DNA of 64,000 bases from Arenicellales bacterium (GCA_958295885.1 OY282380.1:2790001-2854000); one strand, 5' to 3'. Positions 8,558 through 19,235 are shown, counted from the first letter of the stretch. A program made the numbers and translations. Notes: generated by a model not told the origin, from the sequence alone.

Positions 8558-10901
8558 AACACAGGCATTAAGAAATATTTTCGTCCAAGACGAGACAAGT
8601 CATCCACCAAAACCGCTTAAAACGGATGGTTTCAGTCTGTTTCAATCAGATAATTGGGATCAGCCGCTCTGAACTCTTAGCAGACTTTGCTTCGTCAGAA
8701 TTAGTTTCATTTTCATCAATCGAAATTTCACTAATGCCATTTGCTGGCAGGTTGAAATTGGTTCCTTGATGCTTTGTAGTCTTTGGTCTTTCGAAATTTA
8801 TCAGACATCAATGTCATATTGCATGCTTTCTTCTGCCATTGACAGTAAAACAGACTTGGTTGTCGAACAGATCGAACTGACATGAAAATCAATATGAGTG
8901 TCTACTTTGGGAGCTGTTCGTTTAATTTCAATTCTTCTTTTGACATGGCAGTGCAACTGAAAACCAGCCTCATCCAACAACTGGCAGCGTCAAGAATTGA
9001 AAAGGTGCGTACGAAAGGTGAAGGCGACCTAATTCAGAATCTGATACGACGGCTCGAAAAACGCCGAAAACGAAGCTTTCGGAAAAAAATCAGGCAGCGA
9101 TTGAAAAATGCGAGTAGAAATAATTTTACAAAAGCTAAGATTTCATGCGACGAAGTGAATTGCACGAAAAAGGTGGCAATGTCAGTTGCATTGAAGTGAA
9201 TGACCAGATCAACTCCTGTAAGTTTGTGTGCCAGCCGACGAACCTCTTCAATCGTCTAGACAGGATGACAGCCCTTTTTGTCATATTAATATTGTTTGAA
9301 CGCTGGACCGCCGCATATCTTGCTCCAGCTGTCAATCAGGTCAAATTGGAATTGTAAATTCTCTGTAGTCCAAAAATTCATCCTGACGAGCTCGCTCTTG
9401 GAGTGAAATTGAGCCATTGTCCAAACAGTGCTGTTGGACGGCTGTGCGGGTATCGCAATTGAATTAAATGACAGTTTAATAACGCAGTACGGCTTGCCGA
9501 CATTAGAATGTTGTGCTTCGGGATACATTGGACCCAATCGTTTACCTAGCGCAAGCGCGGACTCACAGGAGTTGAGTTCGAGCAGTTCGTCGAACCCGAA
9601 TAGTCGATTTTCAATCCATTCAATCTGCAGCATCTGGAAGCGTTAGGTACCGAATTTGACGCGATTCATCCATCTAAGCCTGCAGCTCTTTTTCTTTTTT
9701 TCGCTTTCCAGCAGCGAATTTCCAAGTGTCCGGCTGACATTGTTTTTCCGATCAAGTTGGCGTGGTTTACGAGCTGCTTTTCTTCTGAATGCAAACGGAC
9801 TAACTGCGACGGATGGAGTCCGGGGTATCGAAGTATGGAATGGAGACTTCCACATTTACATTCATGGACAGATAGCGAATTCTTTTCAGTCGAGGAGATT
9901 TGCTAGCGATTTTCATTGCGCGCTGATTTATCAATCAGGATTCAGCGACTGTTGAATTTGCTGTCTCCTTCACGTCGGCTGACGCACTCAAAACAGTCAA
10001 TGCCTTCTGCAGCCGACGCGCAAAGTAAAAAAACTCGATAGAGCCAATCATACGCAATTTTGTAAACTAGTACTCAAAACTGTTTCTTGATTCATTCGAG
10101 ACGTCACTTTCCAAGTTCCAGCGACAGCGATTCCAGTGTCGCAAGGTAGTGTTTCTGCAGTGCGCTACGCGTTGCCCGACGGAATTTGAATGCACCACGA
10201 GGGAAATAAAAGTTTTTAATCGAATTCAGTTCAATCCTTTCCCATAACTGAATATGTCAGAAACCGCAGATCTGGTTGTCGACGACGGGTTGCGCGAATG
10301 CTTCTCACAACCGGTGACAGCTCGCTCAGGCGAATGTCTTTCCGTCAGGGTCATTCTCAATATTTGTCCGCGTCCGTGCAGGGCATCCACTTGTCGTCAT
10401 CCGTAGCTTCAACAGGATTTGCAGATGGACGAAAATAGCTCTTGATTTTTAGAAATGTTGAACCCATCTATCCTGAAAATTTAGAAGCAGGTGCGCGCTT
10501 AGTTGTGAAATTACCGCTTTTTCAATGTTTTCTTGACGTTGAATAATTGATGTTGAAAAACGCAAATATCGCACTCGAAAACCGGAATTTCGTAAAATAT
10601 ATATCTCATATATATGAATACGGATGTATAATAAATTGTTTGTACTAATTCCACCTTCAATCTGTTCGGCAGGTTTTGAATAGAATCGATTAAGTGAATT
10701 GCAAAGTGGTTGGAAAGGAAATAATATTTTCGTTCGCCAAGCTAAAGATCTCACATAACTTTTCAGTCGAACTGAAAATTTCGCTGAACCGCTTTCTGAA
10801 TTGTCTTGAATTGATCTGGACTCTGGACAATTCACAATTATTGTCAGCTGTCGCATTCTATAGGAATTAAATTCAATTTCTTAGTTCGAGGACTATCGCA
10901 C
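8558..10901. other. Long gene-poor region upstream of rpoD
   Basis: About 2.3 kb holds no gene I can support. The best open frame on the plus strand is 8882-9199, 105 codons, very basic in its second half, but it lacks a ribosome binding site and resembles no known family. Frames near 9286-9633 (minus) and 9656-9955 (plus) are also open but odd in composition. The last 100 bases must hold the rpoD promoter; I could not choose between several AT-rich candidates. The region is probably decayed former coding DNA. Confidence 0.4.
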
Positions 10902-12674
10902 ATGGAATACAAAACTAAGGATTCTGAACTGAAAAACCTCATCATGAAAGGGAGGCGTCAGGGCTTCCTGACCTATGAGGACATCAATGATCATCTCCCG
11001 GATTCGCTAAGCGATATTGAACATATCGAAAAAATAGTGGAACTCATCGGAGAGATGGAAATAGAAGTCTGTGATGAGGCGCCTGACCCTGACAGCTTAA
11101 TCATGAAAGTCAACGAAAGTCCCGAGGACGAGGATGCTGCTGAAGAAGCCGAAGAAGTTCTCAAGAGTGAGTTTGGCAGCACTACTGATCCCGTTCGCAT
11201 GTATATGCGGGAAATGGGTGCGATAAATCTGTTGACGCGAAGCAAAGAGATTGAACTGGCGAAACGAATTCAGGGGGGACTGACACAGGCGCTGCAGGCG
11301 GCCGCTCAATGTCCTCTAGTAGTTTCGAGTCTGGTCAGGCTGATGGAAAGAGTTTTAGCAGAGAATAAGCGTCCGAACGAAATTACGACCGGACTCGTCA
11401 AAAATGGCGTTGTTCATGCCATTCAGATCAAAAACAGTCTCGGCGAGAAAATTCCGTTTTGCGAAACAAAAATCGGAATGCACTTTGAAACCATGCGAAA
11501 ACGCCACAAGTGGTTTGTGGATGCGATGGAAAATGAAGGGAAAGGTGTTCGCGGCGATAAAGTGATCTTTCACCGAGAAGTGCTCGCAAGACGATTCATG
11601 GAACTGAAATATGTTCGAAAGCAAATTGACGACATGTTCCGAATCGCGCATGACGCTGATCGTGAACTCAAGAAAATGACGAAAGTTGTTGAGGAAATCT
11701 GTATCGGAAAAGCGCAGATTCCTCGACAAAAATTAGCGGAAGTGCTGCAGAAGAAACTCACCCATCGCAACTTGATTTCAATTTTAAAGGGCTTAGGCAA
11801 CGAAAAGCAGGCCGAGCAGATCGAATTGAACCGAGAAAATCTGAAAGCGGCTCGACAGCAGCTGAGTCTATTTGAGCATCGGATTGGTCTTCCGATTGAT
11901 GAGTTTCGAGAGGTGTGTCGAATCATTCGAATTGGCGAAACTCGAGCGAACGTTGCCAAGAAAGAAATGATTGAAGCCAATCTTCGGCTGGTGGTTTCAA
12001 TTGCCAAGAAATACAACAACCGAGGTTTGGGATTTCAGGATTTGATTCAGGAAGGCAATATTGGCTTGATGAAAGCCGTTGATAAGTTCGAACATGAGCG
12101 AGGTTTCAAGTTCTCCACCTACGCAACGTGGTGGATTCGACAGGCCATTACCAGAGCATGCGCTGATCAGTCCCGGACCATTCGAGTGCCGGTTCACATG
12201 ACGCAGACTCTCAGCACTTTAACTCGCATTCAGCGTGAAATTCGTCAGGAAGAAGGGCGTGAGGCGACAGTGGAGGAACTGGCTGAGAGGATGGAAGTCA
12301 CTGAGGATAAAGTGCGCAAGGTATTGAAAATTCCGAAAGAGCCATTGTCGATGGAAGCCCCGACGGGTGAAGACGAAGATTCTCAGGTTGGTGACTTTAT
12401 CGAGGATAAGACGGTTCGCGCGCCGCTGGACGTTGCTACCGAAGCTGGATTGAAGAATGCGACTGAGCAGGCGCTCGGCTCTCTTTCTGACCGAGAGGCA
12501 AAAGTTTTACGCATGCGATTTGGGATTGCAATGCCGACGGACCATACTCTGGAAGAAGTGGGTCAGCAGTTTGACGTAACCCGCGAGCGCATTCGCCAGA
12601 TTGAAGCCAAGGCGATACGGAAATTGCGCCATCCCTCGCGCTGTGACAATCTGAAACCATTTATTGATATGTAA
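10902..12674 (+). CDS. rpoD: RNA polymerase primary sigma factor RpoD (sigma-70)
   Basis: The 590-residue product is the housekeeping sigma factor that directs RNA polymerase to most promoters. An acidic region 1.1 fills residues 1-90, region 1.2 begins at [18 protein letters not shown], and a non-conserved region spans roughly residues 130-340. Region 2 has [20 protein letters not shown] and the core- and promoter-binding run that ends [13 protein letters not shown]. Region 3 follows, and region 4 has the helix-turn-helix [18 protein letters not shown]. Length is normal for the family. The gene stands alone and ends at a strong terminator. The broken region before it and a tetR pair after it show that rpoD is separated here from the rpsU-dnaG partners common in this class. 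Confidence 0.97.
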   Translation: MEYKTKDSELKNLIMKGRRQGFLTYEDINDHLPDSLSDIEHIEKIVELIGEMEIEVCDEAPDPDSLIMKVNESPEDEDAAEEAEEVLKSEFGSTTDPVRMYMREMGAINLLTRSKEIELAKRIQGGLTQALQAAAQCPLVVSSLVRLMERVLAENKRPNEITTGLVKNGVVHAIQIKNSLGEKIPFCETKIGMHFETMRKRHKWFVDAMENEGKGVRGDKVIFHREVLARRFMELKYVRKQIDDMFRIAHDADRELKKMTKVVEEICIGKAQIPRQKLAEVLQKKLTHRNLISILKGLGNEKQAEQIELNRENLKAARQQLSLFEHRIGLPIDEFREVCRIIRIGETRANVAKKEMIEANLRLVVSIAKKYNNRGLGFQDLIQEGNIGLMKAVDKFEHERGFKFSTYATWWIRQAITRACADQSRTIRVPVHMTQTLSTLTRIQREIRQEEGREATVEELAERMEVTEDKVRKVLKIPKEPLSMEAPTGEDEDSQVGDFIEDKTVRAPLDVATEAGLKNATEQALGSLSDREAKVLRMRFGIAMPTDHTLEEVGQQFDVTRERIRQIEAKAIRKLRHPSRCDNLKPFIDM

Positions 12675-12697
12675 CCAACTTCTACATCAGCTTTGCA

Positions 12698-12733
12698 AAG
12701 AGTTCTGAGCCGCGGCTCAGAACTCTTTTTTTT
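12698..12733 (+). terminator. Rho-independent terminator of rpoD
   Basis: A perfect 26-base palindrome (12700-12725, arms GAGTTCTGAGCCG) is extended by A-T pairs and followed by a run of nine T residues. It begins about 25 bases after the rpoD stop. Confidence 0.95.
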
Positions 12734-12845
12734 GTTCGCGGCGCAGGTCTGCACTTCGAGTTCGAAATTGCTGAAAACATGATTTTCAGCTGCCGAATTC
12801 ACAACAATCGGTTCGCAAAACATCGAGGCCGTTCGAAATTCGCAC

Positions 12846-12897
12846 TTGAAACTCTAGAAATTCTCCTTATATAGATTGTCAATAATGACAATCTATA
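12846..12897 (+). promoter_or_regulatory. Promoter with overlapping TetR-type operator
   Basis: A TTGAAA hexamer at 12846-12851 and TATATA at 12868-12873 are 16 bases apart. A perfect inverted repeat with 12-base arms (TATAGATTGTCA) and a four-base centre covers 12870-12897 and overlaps the -10 box. It lies about 40 bases before the tetR start, so the repressor very likely shuts off its own transcription and that of the hydroxylase gene. Confidence 0.75.
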
Positions 12898-12938
12898 GTA
12901 TATTTCATTCATCAGTCGAAAACATCAAGGAGCAAAAT

Positions 12939-13526
12939 ATGCCTCGTTCTAGTTTAAAGGAGATTCGTTCGAAAGAAATCCTTGCCGCTTACGCCGATTG
13001 TATCGTGCGTTTCGGGTTCAACGGTGCGACTCAGCAACGCATTGCCGAAGCTGCGGGCGTGAAACGAACGATTCTTCGTCACTATCTTGGCAATCGGGAA
13101 CACATGATTCAGGCATTATTGGATCACGTCTGCCGTCAATTCCAGATGGAAACAAACGAACTGATTGCCGCACTGCCGGAGTCGAACCGCGTCAGTGAGC
13201 TGCTTAATCTGTTGTTTGACTCCCAATACGCCAAAGAAAATAACTCAGCTCTGGTCGTTCAGGCACTCATGAATGCCTCTGAGCAGCATCCTGAAATCAA
13301 TGACAGGCTGATGGCAGTCATTACTCAGTTCATTGATGCTGTAGCACATGAAATCCAGCTGGCTCATCCGAAATCATCCGAAATCGATACTTTTGAGGTC
13401 GCGCTGGGAATTGTCGGAATTTACTTCACAATCGATTCACTGGAATCACTTGGCGTCAGCGATGACTGGTGGTTTGCAGCCGAACGGTCAGCGTACCGTC
13501 TCATAGACACACTGAAGGTGCAATGA
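12939..13526 (+). CDS. TetR family transcriptional repressor
   Basis: The 195-residue protein has an N-terminal TetR DNA-binding domain: a helix-turn-helix at residues 22-50 with GFNGATQQRIAEAAGVKR and LRHYLGNREHMIQALLDHV. The rest is an all-helical ligand domain of normal length. I chose the ATG at 12939 because AAGGAG lies seven bases before it; an earlier in-frame ATG at 12876 falls inside the operator and would add an unusual leader. The stop overlaps the start of the next gene (ATGA), which makes that gene the likely main target. The ligand is unknown; a lipid or fatty-acid-like compound would fit the partner. Confidence 0.88.
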   Translation: MPRSSLKEIRSKEILAAYADCIVRFGFNGATQQRIAEAAGVKRTILRHYLGNREHMIQALLDHVCRQFQMETNELIAALPESNRVSELLNLLFDSQYAKENNSALVVQALMNASEQHPEINDRLMAVITQFIDAVAHEIQLAHPKSSEIDTFEVALGIVGIYFTIDSLESLGVSDDWWFAAERSAYRLIDTLKVQ

Positions 13527-14458
13527 TGGAATTTTTAACTGCAGCGATCAGCGAATACGAAGTGTACGATTGGAACATGGTGCTGGATTACTGGATGTTC
13601 CTCGTTTCATTGGCTTTTCTTGGTTTGGAGGCAGTGCGCCTGCTGCTCAAGAAACTGATGACTCGGAAACTTCTAGGGGACGGGATCACGAATTTTGTCG
13701 TTTTCTATGCATTCATTTTCATTTACTACGTGGCATTGGGTTCTGCCTATGTCGCGGTTTACTATTTCTTTTTTGAAAATTTCCGCGTCATGACCATTCC
13801 GACGAATGCGTGGTCAGTCGCCCTGTGCGTGCTGTTGGCGGACTTTGCTTATTACTGGGAACATCGTTTTACGCATCGGACCGGAATCGGGTGGTCGACG
13901 CACACTGTGCACCACAGTTCTCCTTACCTGAATATTTCAGTTGCTTATCGATTTGGACCGCTGGACGGGATATTTCCTGTAATATTCTCGACTCCGCTGG
14001 CCATTACTGGATTCAATCCATTTGTCATTTTCTTTGCAGAAGCTCTTGTTCTGCAGTATCAGACTCCGCTGCATACAGAACTGATCGGGAAGCTGCCAAA
14101 ACCGATTGAAGCGATATTCAACACTCCGTCGCATCACCGCGTTCACCATGGATCCAATCCGCAGTACCTCGATAAGAACTATGGCGGAATATTGATCGTC
14201 TGGGACAGGATTTTTGGAACCTTTGCAGAGGAAAAAGAAAAGGTGGTTTATGGGATTCGAAATCCGATCCATTCCGTCAATCCCTTCATTGTGTTTTTTC
14301 ATGGGCTTTCGAGACTCGGCGATAAAATCAGGTCGTCCAACAGCTTTTCAGATCTGCTCGGCTGCCTGTTCAAACCGCCTGCCTGGCGTCCAGCGGAAAC
14401 AAGAATCCATACATCGGGCGTTCTGCCAAATCGGGCCTCAACCGCTAAAACAAAATGA
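13523..14458 (+). CDS. Sterol desaturase / fatty acid hydroxylase family membrane protein
   Basis: The 311-residue protein has several membrane helices and the histidine clusters of the fatty acid hydroxylase superfamily: HRFTH near residue 115, HTVHH near residue 129, and HRVHHG near residue 210. These histidines hold the di-iron centre that inserts oxygen into or desaturates a lipid chain or sterol-like ring. Its start overlaps the tetR stop by four bases, so the two are translationally coupled and regulated together. The substrate cannot be told from sequence. Confidence 0.88.
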   Translation: MMEFLTAAISEYEVYDWNMVLDYWMFLVSLAFLGLEAVRLLLKKLMTRKLLGDGITNFVVFYAFIFIYYVALGSAYVAVYYFFFENFRVMTIPTNAWSVALCVLLADFAYYWEHRFTHRTGIGWSTHTVHHSSPYLNISVAYRFGPLDGIFPVIFSTPLAITGFNPFVIFFAEALVLQYQTPLHTELIGKLPKPIEAIFNTPSHHRVHHGSNPQYLDKNYGGILIVWDRIFGTFAEEKEKVVYGIRNPIHSVNPFIVFFHGLSRLGDKIRSSNSFSDLLGCLFKPPAWRPAETRIHTSGVLPNRASTAKTK

Positions 14459-14498
14459 GCTGTTTTGCTGCGGCTGAAGCAATTGAGAGGAATTGAGG

Positions 14499-14571
14499 TG
14501 GCCAGGGGCGGAATCGAACCGCCGACACGTGGATTTTCAGTCCACTGCTCTGCCGACTGAGCTACCTGGCC
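14499..14571 (-). tRNA. tRNA-Phe (GAA anticodon)
   Basis: The reverse strand folds into a complete cloverleaf: acceptor GGCCAGG pairs with CCTGGCC, the D-arm reads GCTCAGTCGGCAGAGC, and the anticodon loop CTGAAAA carries GAA. The T-arm holds GGTTCGATTCC. The 3' CCA is not encoded in full (ACCT follows), so it would be added after transcription. Confidence 0.97.
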
Positions 14572-14731
14572 TGGATTTTCTGAGTTCGATCGTCAATTGC
14601 TGTCTGGCACGTTCGATCTCACCGGCAAAAGTCGAACAACGGAATTATACAAGGATATTCCACTTCCTAAAATTTTCATTGCAATTTTCTGCTGCCCGAG
14701 CATGCATTGAATCTTCTTGGATTAATTTGGT

Positions 14732-15004
14732 TTAGGGAGTTATTGGTCGATACCCTTGCGGTTTGTCGTAATCTCCACCAAAGAAATATTTTTCCATCTG
14801 TTCAGTCAAGTACTTTCGATGTTCCGTATTGCCTAGACTAAGTCGTTTTTCATTGATCAGCATCGTTTGATGTCCAAGCCATTTCTGCCATGCCTGCTGC
14901 GACACGTTTTGACGAATTCTAGCCCCAAGTTCTCCCGGTACAGGTTGAAAGGGCAACGCTGGCAGCTCCTCTCCGAGCACAATGCATTTCACGGTTTTTG
15001 TCAT
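14732..15004 (-). CDS. yggX: Fe(2+)-trafficking protein YggX
   Basis: This 90-residue protein matches YggX over its length, with VKCIVLGEELPALPFQPVPG at the start, SQQAWQKWLGHQTMLINE in the middle and MEKYFFG near the end. YggX is a small cytoplasmic protein linked to protection of Fe-S clusters from oxidation. I take the start at MTKTVKC, the usual beginning; an earlier frame adds 17 non-conserved residues. It follows mutY on the same strand after an 82-base gap, the arrangement seen in E. coli and other gammaproteobacteria. Confidence 0.95.
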   Translation of the reverse strand: MTKTVKCIVLGEELPALPFQPVPGELGARIRQNVSQQAWQKWLGHQTMLINEKRLSLGNTEHRKYLTEQMEKYFFGGDYDKPQGYRPITP

Positions 15005-15086
15005 AATTCTTCCAGTAATGTTGATGTGGACTACTCCGAATTTTACATTGTCCAAAGCCGCTGGCAGAGACGATCAGGAAAGAACG

Positions 15087-16184
15087 TCAGCATGTAAACT
15101 CTTTCTGCCTTAACTCTGAGATCCTGCCAAATATAGTTGATACTGGAACTGGAATTCCATGGTCCAATTCCTGATCGATGGAAACAAATCTAAAATGTGA
15201 GTGATTCTCAAATTCATCGTGCACTTGTCTGACTTCCAGCAGCATCGGCGTTATGACGAGCGAAAGGTGAGTCAGTTCGTGACGAATCGGACTCCAGCTG
15301 CCCTGACTTGAAGCTCTGACATGGAAATTCCCTTCCAGCCAGTTCTCGATGTCATCAAGCTCGCCTGAATACTCGGGCAAACTCCACAATCCTCCCCAGA
15401 TTCCCTGGTCGCTGCGACGTTCCAATAACACCTGACCGTCTTCAGCCAATGCGATCAACATATTGATTGATTTGAATTTTCGAACGACTTTTCTTTTTTT
15501 GACGGGAAGTTCGTCCTGTCGGTCAGCAGCGCGGGCGCAGCATTTTGAAGCGACCGGGCACAGGTGGCAGAGAGGATTCCTGGGCAGACAGATGGTCGCT
15601 CCAAGGTCCATGATCCTCTGCGTGTATTTTCTGCAGTCTTGTTCTGGCGTATGCAGATCTGCAAGCTCCCATAGTTTTCGCTCTCTGGCGGATGCTGAAA
15701 ACTCATCAACGCAGTGGAATCGAGAATATGCGCGCTTCGCATTTCCGTCTAGTATTGGTTTCCTCAGGCCGAAGGCGAGCGCGCATATGGCTCCGGCAGT
15801 TGATTTTCCGATGCCAGGCAATGCAAGAATGTTCCGGAAACTGGACGGCATGACTCCTCCGTGAATATCCAAAATCTGTTTTGCAGCTCGCTGCAGGTTT
15901 CTCGCACGAGTGTAGTATCCAAGACCAGACCATAGAGAAAGAACCTGGTCGGATGATGCATTGGCCAGGCTTTCGACATCGGGCAGAGTTTCAATAAAGC
16001 GTCGGTAATAGGGTATAACCGTTATTGCGCGCGTCTGCTGCAGCATGATCTCGGAAACCCAGATGCGGTAAGGATCAGTTTCAGAGACCCAAGGCAGCTC
16101 GCGTGCAGGATCGATTTCATTCCAGCTCAGAAGATTGCGGGTAAAATGATCGACTCTCTCAGCGGAGTCTTTTCGGTTGGTCAT
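15087..16184 (-). CDS. mutY: A/G-specific adenine glycosylase MutY
   Basis: The 365-residue enzyme removes adenine mispaired with 8-oxoguanine. The catalytic Glu lies in WVSEIMLQQT (about residue 44). The helix-hairpin-helix LPGIGKSTAGAICALAFG ends in the catalytic Asp of PILDGN. A four-cysteine [4Fe-4S] site has spacing C-x6-C-x2-C-x5-C (CLPRNPLCHLCPVASKC). The last 120 residues form a NUDIX-like domain that recognises oxidised guanine, with GIWGGLWSLPEY. Length is normal. It is divergent from xthA, another base-damage repair gene, with only 49 bases between the two starts. Confidence 0.96.
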   Translation of the reverse strand: MTNRKDSAERVDHFTRNLLSWNEIDPARELPWVSETDPYRIWVSEIMLQQTRAITVIPYYRRFIETLPDVESLANASSDQVLSLWSGLGYYTRARNLQRAAKQILDIHGGVMPSSFRNILALPGIGKSTAGAICALAFGLRKPILDGNAKRAYSRFHCVDEFSASARERKLWELADLHTPEQDCRKYTQRIMDLGATICLPRNPLCHLCPVASKCCARAADRQDELPVKKRKVVRKFKSINMLIALAEDGQVLLERRSDQGIWGGLWSLPEYSGELDDIENWLEGNFHVRASSQGSWSPIRHELTHLSLVITPMLLEVRQVHDEFENHSHFRFVSIDQELDHGIPVPVSTIFGRISELRQKEFTC

Positions 16185-16233
16185 TGACGAAGTCGAACTG
16201 CCAGTATTGAAGGCGTCAGATAATTATTGAATT

Positions 16234-17013
16234 ATGAAGGTTGTGACATTTAATGCAAACGGAATTAGAGCCGCCGCGCGAAAAGGATTTTATGAGTGGC
16301 TGTCTCAAATTCATGCTGATTTTGTCTGTATTCAAGAGTTGAAGGCGCAGTCGGAGCAGCTGACGCCGCAGCTGACTTCGCCAGACTTCTTCAATTCTTA
16401 CTTTCATTTCGCAGAGAAAAAAGGATATAGCGGAACCGCGATTTATTCAAGATACAGAGCGCATCAGTTTAACTTAGGGTTGGGCTGGGAGGATTTTGAT
16501 TCGGAAGGGCGCTGCGTACGGGTGGATTTTCGCCGGCTTTCAATCATTTCAATCTATCTGCCGTCCGGCAGCAGCTCCGATGTCCGACAGGAGTTCAAAG
16601 AAGATATCTTAAAACGTCTAAAACCGGTTATAGAGGGGTTTCTGAAAGAAAATCGGGATTTTATCATTTGCGGCGACATCAACATTGCTCATAAGCCGGT
16701 TGACATTCGAAACTGGAAGAGCAACCGAAAATCATCAGGATTTTTGCCGCAGGAACGATCTTGGATGGATTGGCTGATTGAGGATGCAGGGTTTGTTGAT
16801 GCCTTTCGAGTGCTTGATACTCGCCCGAGCCAGTACACTTGGTGGTCATATCGCGGCGCTGCCTATGCGAAGAATGTTGGATGGCGGCTTGACTACCAGC
16901 TCGTTACGGAAAGTATGAGAAACGCGATCATTTCGGTCGATGTGTATAAAGAAGAAAAATTTTCGGACCACGCACCACTGATCATCGAATACGACTATTC
17001 TCTGGACGAATAA
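16234..17013 (+). CDS. xthA: Exodeoxyribonuclease III
   Basis: The 259-residue protein is a single-domain exonuclease/AP endonuclease of the XthA family. Metal- and DNA-binding motifs are all present: NANGIRAA near the start, VCIQELK with the metal-binding Glu, YSGTAIYSR, CGDINIAHKPVDIRNWK, GFVDAFRVL, WRLDYQL, and the terminal FSDHAPL with the catalytic His. It nicks DNA at abasic sites and trims 3' ends. It is divergent from mutY, and the 49-base gap must hold both promoters, so base-excision repair steps may be co-regulated. Confidence 0.96.
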   Translation: MKVVTFNANGIRAAARKGFYEWLSQIHADFVCIQELKAQSEQLTPQLTSPDFFNSYFHFAEKKGYSGTAIYSRYRAHQFNLGLGWEDFDSEGRCVRVDFRRLSIISIYLPSGSSSDVRQEFKEDILKRLKPVIEGFLKENRDFIICGDINIAHKPVDIRNWKSNRKSSGFLPQERSWMDWLIEDAGFVDAFRVLDTRPSQYTWWSYRGAAYAKNVGWRLDYQLVTESMRNAIISVDVYKEEKFSDHAPLIIEYDYSLDE

Positions 17014-17058
17014 TTTCGAAATTATTCTGGTACAGTGCGTGCCGAATATCATGAAAAC

Positions 17059-18633
17059 CTAGTTTTCAGCCTGCTGAATTGTGAGTCCGAGCTTCTGTAC
17101 CCACAGAACGACAGCAATTACCGGCATTCCAATGAGCGCGGTGATTACGAAGAAAATCTCGTATCCGACGCCGTCGACCATCGTTCCAGAGTAACCGGCG
17201 ATCAATTTCGGAAACAGGAGCATGATCGATGTAAAGATCGCATATTGAACTGCGGTGAATCGAATGTTCGTCAGGCTGGATAGATACGAAACGAATGCTG
17301 CTGAAGCAATACCTGCACTCAGGCTGTCCAGGACCACGACATAAAGCAGGACCTGCGTAACCGGGTAATTCACAAGCAATAGGAAAAGAAGGTTCGTCAG
17401 GGGTGCGAGCACTGCTCCTAGCAGCAGTGCGCGAAGCACACCGAATCGAAGCGCGAGCACGCCTCCGAGAAGTCCGCCTGCGATTGAGGCCATCAGTCCC
17501 CAGAACTTGGAATAATGGGCGATCTGTGATTTTGTAAATCCCATGTCCAGATAAAAAACATTCGCTAAAATGCCGAGCACGATGTCTGAAATTCGGTAGA
17601 TGCAGATCAGCAGCAGTATGACCAAGGCGACTCGCCCGTAGCGCACAAAAAAATCCGAGACAGGTTCAATATACGTTTCGCGTATGTAACTGGAGCGTAT
17701 GAATTTCAGAGAAACAAGCGCCCACGCGGTCACCCCGGCAAGCCCTATCGAAAACATGGTGCGCAGTGATTCGGTAAATAGGCTCGCTGCCACTTTATTG
17801 AATCCGGCATTTTCCATCAGTGTTGCTTTTAGAGAACCTGCAAGCTCGGAGCTGAATAGAAATCCTGAAGCGAAAGCAGCGACGGCCAACGCGAAAACTG
17901 CGAAAAATCGCAAGTAGTCCGAAGTCTTGGAAAAAGAGGTTTTAAGTGGCTCTTTTCCTTTGGGTTCAGGATTCAGGAGTGTAGTGACAACGCCTACCAG
18001 CATGAAGCAGGCCATCAGCTGATAGACCGACGACCAGGCGCGAAAGCTGTAGTTATCACCTCCGATGAATTCCGCGAACCAGAGCGCTCCTGCACCCGCA
18101 ATCACCATGCCGATTCGATAGCCGACGATGTATGTCGCTGACAGCATCGCCTGCAATTCGGGTGGCGCCGACTCAATCCGATATGCATCGATCACGATAT
18201 CCTGAGTTGCTGAAGAAAATCCGATCATGATCGCACCAACTACGGTTAATGCAAGCAATTCGGTTTGAGGATCAAACAGAGAGGTCCAGAACAGTGCGAA
18301 CATGACAGCAAATTGGGACACCAGCAGCCATGCGCGTCGACGCCCGAATATTCGAGTCAGGTACGGCAGTGGAATTCGGTCCACGATGGGCGCCCAAACA
18401 AACTTGAACGAATAGCCCAAGGCGGCCCAACTCACGAATGTCAGTGTGGCTCGTTCTATTCCAGCCTCGCGCAGCCAGACAGAGAGTGTGCCAAACACGA
18501 GCAGCAGCGGCAACCCAGCAGAAAAACCCAGGAACAGCATACAGACCACCCTGGGATTCGTGATGCTCTGAAGTGACTGATGCCAGCTGAGAGTCGTTAA
18601 AGGCTGCCGCGCGGACGATGCGCCACTTGTCAT
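17059..18633 (-). CDS. ampG: AmpG family muropeptide MFS transporter
   Basis: This is a 524-residue membrane protein of the major facilitator superfamily with about 14 hydrophobic segments. The AmpG hallmarks are the start FLGFSAGLPLLLVFGTLSVW, the loop APIVDRIPLP, and ATQDIVIDAYRIE. AmpG imports anhydromuropeptides released from the cell wall for recycling and can influence beta-lactamase induction. The frame extends further upstream, but that part overlaps yggT, so I start at MTSGASS. It is the last gene of the yggS-proC-yggT run. Confidence 0.92.
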   Translation of the reverse strand: MTSGASSARQPLTTLSWHQSLQSITNPRVVCMLFLGFSAGLPLLLVFGTLSVWLREAGIERATLTFVSWAALGYSFKFVWAPIVDRIPLPYLTRIFGRRRAWLLVSQFAVMFALFWTSLFDPQTELLALTVVGAIMIGFSSATQDIVIDAYRIESAPPELQAMLSATYIVGYRIGMVIAGAGALWFAEFIGGDNYSFRAWSSVYQLMACFMLVGVVTTLLNPEPKGKEPLKTSFSKTSDYLRFFAVFALAVAAFASGFLFSSELAGSLKATLMENAGFNKVAASLFTESLRTMFSIGLAGVTAWALVSLKFIRSSYIRETYIEPVSDFFVRYGRVALVILLLICIYRISDIVLGILANVFYLDMGFTKSQIAHYSKFWGLMASIAGGLLGGVLALRFGVLRALLLGAVLAPLTNLLFLLLVNYPVTQVLLYVVVLDSLSAGIASAAFVSYLSSLTNIRFTAVQYAIFTSIMLLFPKLIAGYSGTMVDGVGYEIFFVITALIGMPVIAVVLWVQKLGLTIQQAEN

Positions 18634-18668
18634 GGATGAATCCTCAGTTATTTGAAATGCAGCCGTGG

Positions 18669-19235
18669 CTACAGAAACATGCGAGACCCTGCTGCCTCCA
18701 GCGACCCGACGACAAGCCATTCCGTCAGTTCGAGCAGGAGCAAAACTACAATCGGTGAAAAGTCCAATGTACCAAAAGACGGCAATCTGCGACGAACCGG
18801 CAAAATGAGAGGTTCTGTAAGCGTCAGCACCAGTCGATAAACATCAGTAATGCGTTTTGAGACCCAGCTCAATACAACCAGAGCCAGGACCGCAACGACC
18901 ATGAGTCCGATTCCGAATTCAATGGTTCGCGCAATGGTCAGTAAGACCAAGCCGGAAACGTTGATTTCGTTGCCGGTGCCAACAATAAACAAATATCGTT
19001 CACACCCGGCCGCGAGAACTGCCAGCACCAAAGGTGAAGCGAGATCTTGGCCACCAATTCTCGGCACGAAAATGCGCAATATTTTAATGGGTAAAATGGT
19101 GACGCGATATATGAACTGCGATATGAAATTGTGGAAATCTGCGTCCAGATATTGCAGCAGGGCACGTGCTACAGCCATGATTGCAAACAGCTTGACAGCA
19201 GTCTCAAGTAAGCTCAGGGAAATGGGTATAGTCAC
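18669..19235 (-). CDS. yggT: YggT family membrane protein
   Basis: A 188-residue inner-membrane protein with two YGGT repeats, each a pair of hydrophobic helices (QYLDADFHNFISQFIYRVT in the first; RITDVYRLVLTLTEPLILPV in the second). The PLxLPxRR loop after the second repeat is typical. The family is linked to osmotic tolerance and cell-envelope processes. It sits 23 bases after proC, the standard order in gammaproteobacteria. Confidence 0.92.
   Translation of the reverse strand: MTIPISLSLLETAVKLFAIMAVARALLQYLDADFHNFISQFIYRVTILPIKILRIFVPRIGGQDLASPLVLAVLAAGCERYLFIVGTGNEINVSGLVLLTIARTIEFGIGLMVVAVLALVVLSWVSKRITDVYRLVLTLTEPLILPVRRRLPSFGTLDFSPIVVLLLLELTEWLVVGSLEAAGSRMFL

Noticed and set aside
9286..9955. 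Open frames on both strands upstream of rpoD as real genes
   Set aside because: They overlap each other on opposite strands, lack start signals and resemble no family.
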